A stretch of DNA of 64,000 bases from Eremophila alpestris peregrina (taxonomy: Eukaryota > Chordata > Aves > Passeriformes > Alaudidae), in the NCBI GenBank assembly GCA_009792885.1, contig WMCF01000014.1:13521315-13585314 (forward strand). The letters run 5' to 3'. Shown here one piece after another: positions 61,061 to 64,000 of the stretch. The notes beneath the pieces are model-generated. The model was not told the origin of the DNA, did no database searches, and saw only the letters and a program-made list of their open reading frames with translations. How positions within the stretch are numbered: the stretch's first letter is position 1; each line of letters opens with the position of its first letter. The position numbers and the translations under genes are program-made.

Positions 61061-64000
61061 CTGCCTACCAATAAACAGCACACCCTGATCTACAGGGAGA
61101 TGGTTTGATATGGACACTGTTCTGACCTGATCTTTTAAAATATTTATATAGGTACTGTAGTCCCTTATGGACCTCCACAATAGTCAATTGGAGGCACTTA
61201 GTCCTTCTGCTGCTCTTTCACTGTGGTAAATATTTAATCACAGAGGGAAGTGTGCCTTTGCAAGAGAAAGCATCAGTCATGGACTCTTAAAAACAGCACA
61301 AAGGGCACTATTACCTAGAAGTATTTTATTTTGTAGTCTAGGAGTCAAGAAAGGTCCATCTAATTATTTCTGCAGTGAAATAGCAGTCTCTCTCTGTGAA
61401 TTTGACATTTATCCCCTCTTCTCTGGAAAAAAAAAGAAAAGAAAAAAATTGAATACAGAATTATAGCCTTTTCTGGCTAGTTTATTACTAGATTCTGTAG
61501 CAGGATGCATGGTGTTTGATTAAGAGGCCAGAAGTATTTAATTTGGTTTCTAAAACTCAGGTTCAGGCAGTACAGGTTCAGGGACTACCAAAAAAATCTT
61601 GTTTCAGGTCATGCTTATACTGCCATCTAAAGTTGCCTCTGTCAGGACAGATTTTTTAGTAATTCTTCAGAAAGTATGCTCGTGTGTTTGACATCATTCA
61701 AAACCTGGTTTAACTGACTCAGGTGATAAAGAATTAATGGCAAAAAGAGGTCTAATTTTATGAGTTTGACAAATTTGCAGTAACCCTTGAAAGATTGTCA
61801 GGATATTTAGGATCCATGTAAAAATCAATTGTTATCAGAAAGGGGGATAGATAAATGCAACTTGATCTAATCAGCAAATAAAGTGATGATCTGAGCAGCC
61901 ATAAGGAGTCATAACTCACAGAACAAATGGAAAGTAACAGGATAAGAAAAATGGAGCAGAATGTGATTATTTTGGACTCTGAAAAAGTTTAGTGGATCAT
62001 AATATACTCTTTCTGCTTTGAGTCTGTCCTGCTAGAGATCTGGATTGTTACACAAATTTAATTCTTAATATTTGGCAGACAAATATTGCCTATAATATTA
62101 TAGATATAATATATATAAAAATAATATTAAAAATGCTTTTGTTTGAGTCTTAGTACTTTGATTTGTTTTTTTTTTTTTCTAACTAGGATGCATACCTGGA
62201 ATACAAAGTTAGGTAAGACAGTGAAAGAATACTAGTATTAAATTACTGCTTCTTTTGATACTGAATTATATTGCAATTCATTAGTCAGAAACTATCCCAA
62301 AATATATTCCCTACTTTAAATTTTCAGACTATGGCTTCCATTGGAGTTGATGACATAAGTTTTTCTTAATTATACTAGAATAAATCAAAAGTAATAATGC
62401 AGCAATCTGTGGAATTGCTCTGGGTATACAACAACTTAATTGGAAACAGAATCTGAATCACAAATTCAATGGGTTTGGGGTTTTTTACTGCTTTGTGTGT
62501 GTACATGTTGCACTACATTAATTTTTTTATGAGGAATATTCTAGAAATACAAACTCACCTATAACTATCACGTTTTATTTTGCCTGACAGACATCTGTAT
62601 TTGTTGCAATTTAGATCATTTGAGTAAAAATAATTTCTGGGAAAGTTACACTGGGGATAAAATAATTTCAGAATTATATTACAATAAAAGTGATAAATAA
62701 AGGCTTCTGATCTCCCTAAGGGCATTTTTTTAAAAAACATTTTTCCTCATGAAATAAATCTGGATCCTAAAGCCAAGACTGAGGAGTAGGCAGCAGATAA
62801 GGATTCTAAAAACACATTAACAGAAAGAACAGCAGACATTAAAATGTCAGTATGGTAGGGTTTTTTCAATAAAACAGGTTTCTAGAAAATGTCCAGGAAC
62901 TGAAGTTCAGGTAAATCCATGCTCACAAGTTAATATTGGTCAAGTAGTAAAACTGCCAATACTACACACAAGCTTTCCTTTTATTTAAATCAGTTTTTTG
63001 CAGTTAGTTTGTAATGAAAACCTATTCAAAACAGCAGCTCCATAGAAGTGAAATTGATGAATAAGTGATAGACCACACACAAGCACATACAATTTCCATT
63101 TTCTGGTAGTGGTGAGATGCAGTTTGTGGTCTTCACTCAGAAAAGACCAAAGTTTCACTTAATTTGTTATATGCTTAAAACATTGGACCAAATGAATTGG
63201 GAAGATTGTTATCAGACATCTGGCAAGGAATCTGCATTATAATTTGGGCATGTGTATTATTTTTGATGTTTCAGATTTGTCACTTCCACTACTAACTACC
63301 AAAGTGTATGAAATCTGACAGATGCAGGTCAACAGCTGGGTATTCACATACACAGCTTTCTTCCTTAGTTCAAAAATGGAATTCCATTTCTGTTCTCTGT
63401 GGCTGTCATCCAGGAAATGAGAAACTGAACACAAAATTTTTGCTATGAGAAATTTTTTCTTACAAAATTGTGTAGTTTCCTGGGAAAAAATCACATGAGT
63501 GGAAAATTTCCAACTCCAAACAGCTCAAGATATTCCTGTGACTGTATCTTTAATGATTTCCTGAGAAGTCTTCATCACCAAAGTTTTTCTATGGGTTATC
63601 TCCAGCTGCCAATTCCAAGCTGGGTGAGGTGAGACTCTTAGAATTTGTTGCAAGGCACAGACAGCCTGATGAGGCTGATGATGAAGTCAAGGCCTTGGGT
63701 CATATTAACAGAGTTTATTCTTATAATGTTCTTATTCTTTATTAACTTTATTAATATAGTTAATGCCAAGGCAACATCCAAAAAGCGAGGCATTTTGGAT
63801 GTTTTTTTACCAATGTGATAAACAAATACACATAAACCAAGGATTTAAAACCAATTCTAAGGCACCTGACAAAACTGTTTTCAGTATAGCAGGAAAAGTC
63901 CCATGAGCCATAAGCCTACACCTTATGTTTGAGATCTCATCAGAGTAGGCAATTAAGGAATCCTGAGATTCTCCGGGGCTGATGCTGTGAGTTCAGAGCC
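61061..64000. other. Non-coding AT-rich unique DNA
   Basis: No gene is recognised; frames are at most 85 codons. Poly-T at 62166-62178, an AT-rich run at about 62085-62128 and a small hairpin at 63773-63803 are the only structures noted. The window ends in unique DNA. Confidence 0.55.
63773..63803. repeat. Small perfect hairpin
   Basis: Eleven-base arms AACATCCAAAA (63773-63783) and TTTTGGATGTT (63793-63803) with a nine-base loop containing GCGAGG. Followed by a T run, it superficially resembles a bacterial intrinsic terminator, which has no meaning in this genome. Too short for a microRNA precursor. Confidence 0.5.

Noticed and set aside
63773..63812. Hairpin followed by a T run, like an intrinsic terminator
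   Set aside because: The window is vertebrate nuclear DNA, where rho-independent termination does not apply; arms are too short for a microRNA.

Overview
This is a 64 kb stretch of vertebrate nuclear DNA, almost certainly from a bird. It is AT-rich, poor in CpG and has no densely packed open reading frames. The bird assignment rests on the repeats: a minus-strand CR1 (chicken repeat 1) LINE with recognisable reverse-transcriptase protein segments, and several LTRs that match endogenous-retrovirus LTR families I know from avian genomes. Low repeat density with CR1 plus ERV LTRs fits a bird better than a mammal (no Alu, B1, L1 or MIR-like blocks seen). I cannot name the species or the chromosome.

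I found no protein-coding exon, tRNA, rRNA, known small RNA, CRISPR array or bacterial-type gene that I can support. The open frames are short and fall where chance or repeats explain them. The longest (206 codons, 32785-33405, plus strand) runs antisense through an LTR, and a 156-codon frame lies inside another LTR. The window therefore looks like intergenic or deep-intronic DNA of the 'gene desert' type.

Layout. 1-12.9 kb: unique AT-rich DNA with simple repeats, a long T/G-rich tract at 7.25-7.44 kb, a segment at 8.74-9.2 kb that looks like an old conserved element, and two striking palindromic structures (9548-9622 and 12593-12620). 12.95-14.17 kb: a nested repeat, an internally deleted CR1 on the minus strand split by a plus-strand ERV LTR. 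14.2-32.3 kb: unique DNA with a pair of direct duplicates (19.0 and 19.8 kb), homeodomain-motif-rich patches and simple repeats. 32.30-33.39 kb: a complete old solo LTR on the minus strand, flanked by a perfect 5-bp target duplication. 33.4-44.7 kb: unique DNA with several candidate regulatory blocks, a 23-bp minisatellite and a palindromic POU/octamer site. 44.69-44.91 kb: a truncated relative of the 13.5 kb LTR. 45-56.2 kb: unique DNA. 56.224-57.050 kb: an intact, CpG-retaining and apparently young solo LTR with a perfect 5-bp target duplication. 57-64 kb: unique DNA with a GC-richer patch near 59.5-60 kb and a candidate conserved block at 60.9-61.06 kb.

The genes do not 'work together' here because none is visible. 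Any function most likely lies in distal regulatory elements, proposed below from motif density and symmetry only. Conservation could not be tested without alignments, so those calls carry low confidence. The best supported features are the three LTR insertions with defined ends and the CR1/LTR nest.
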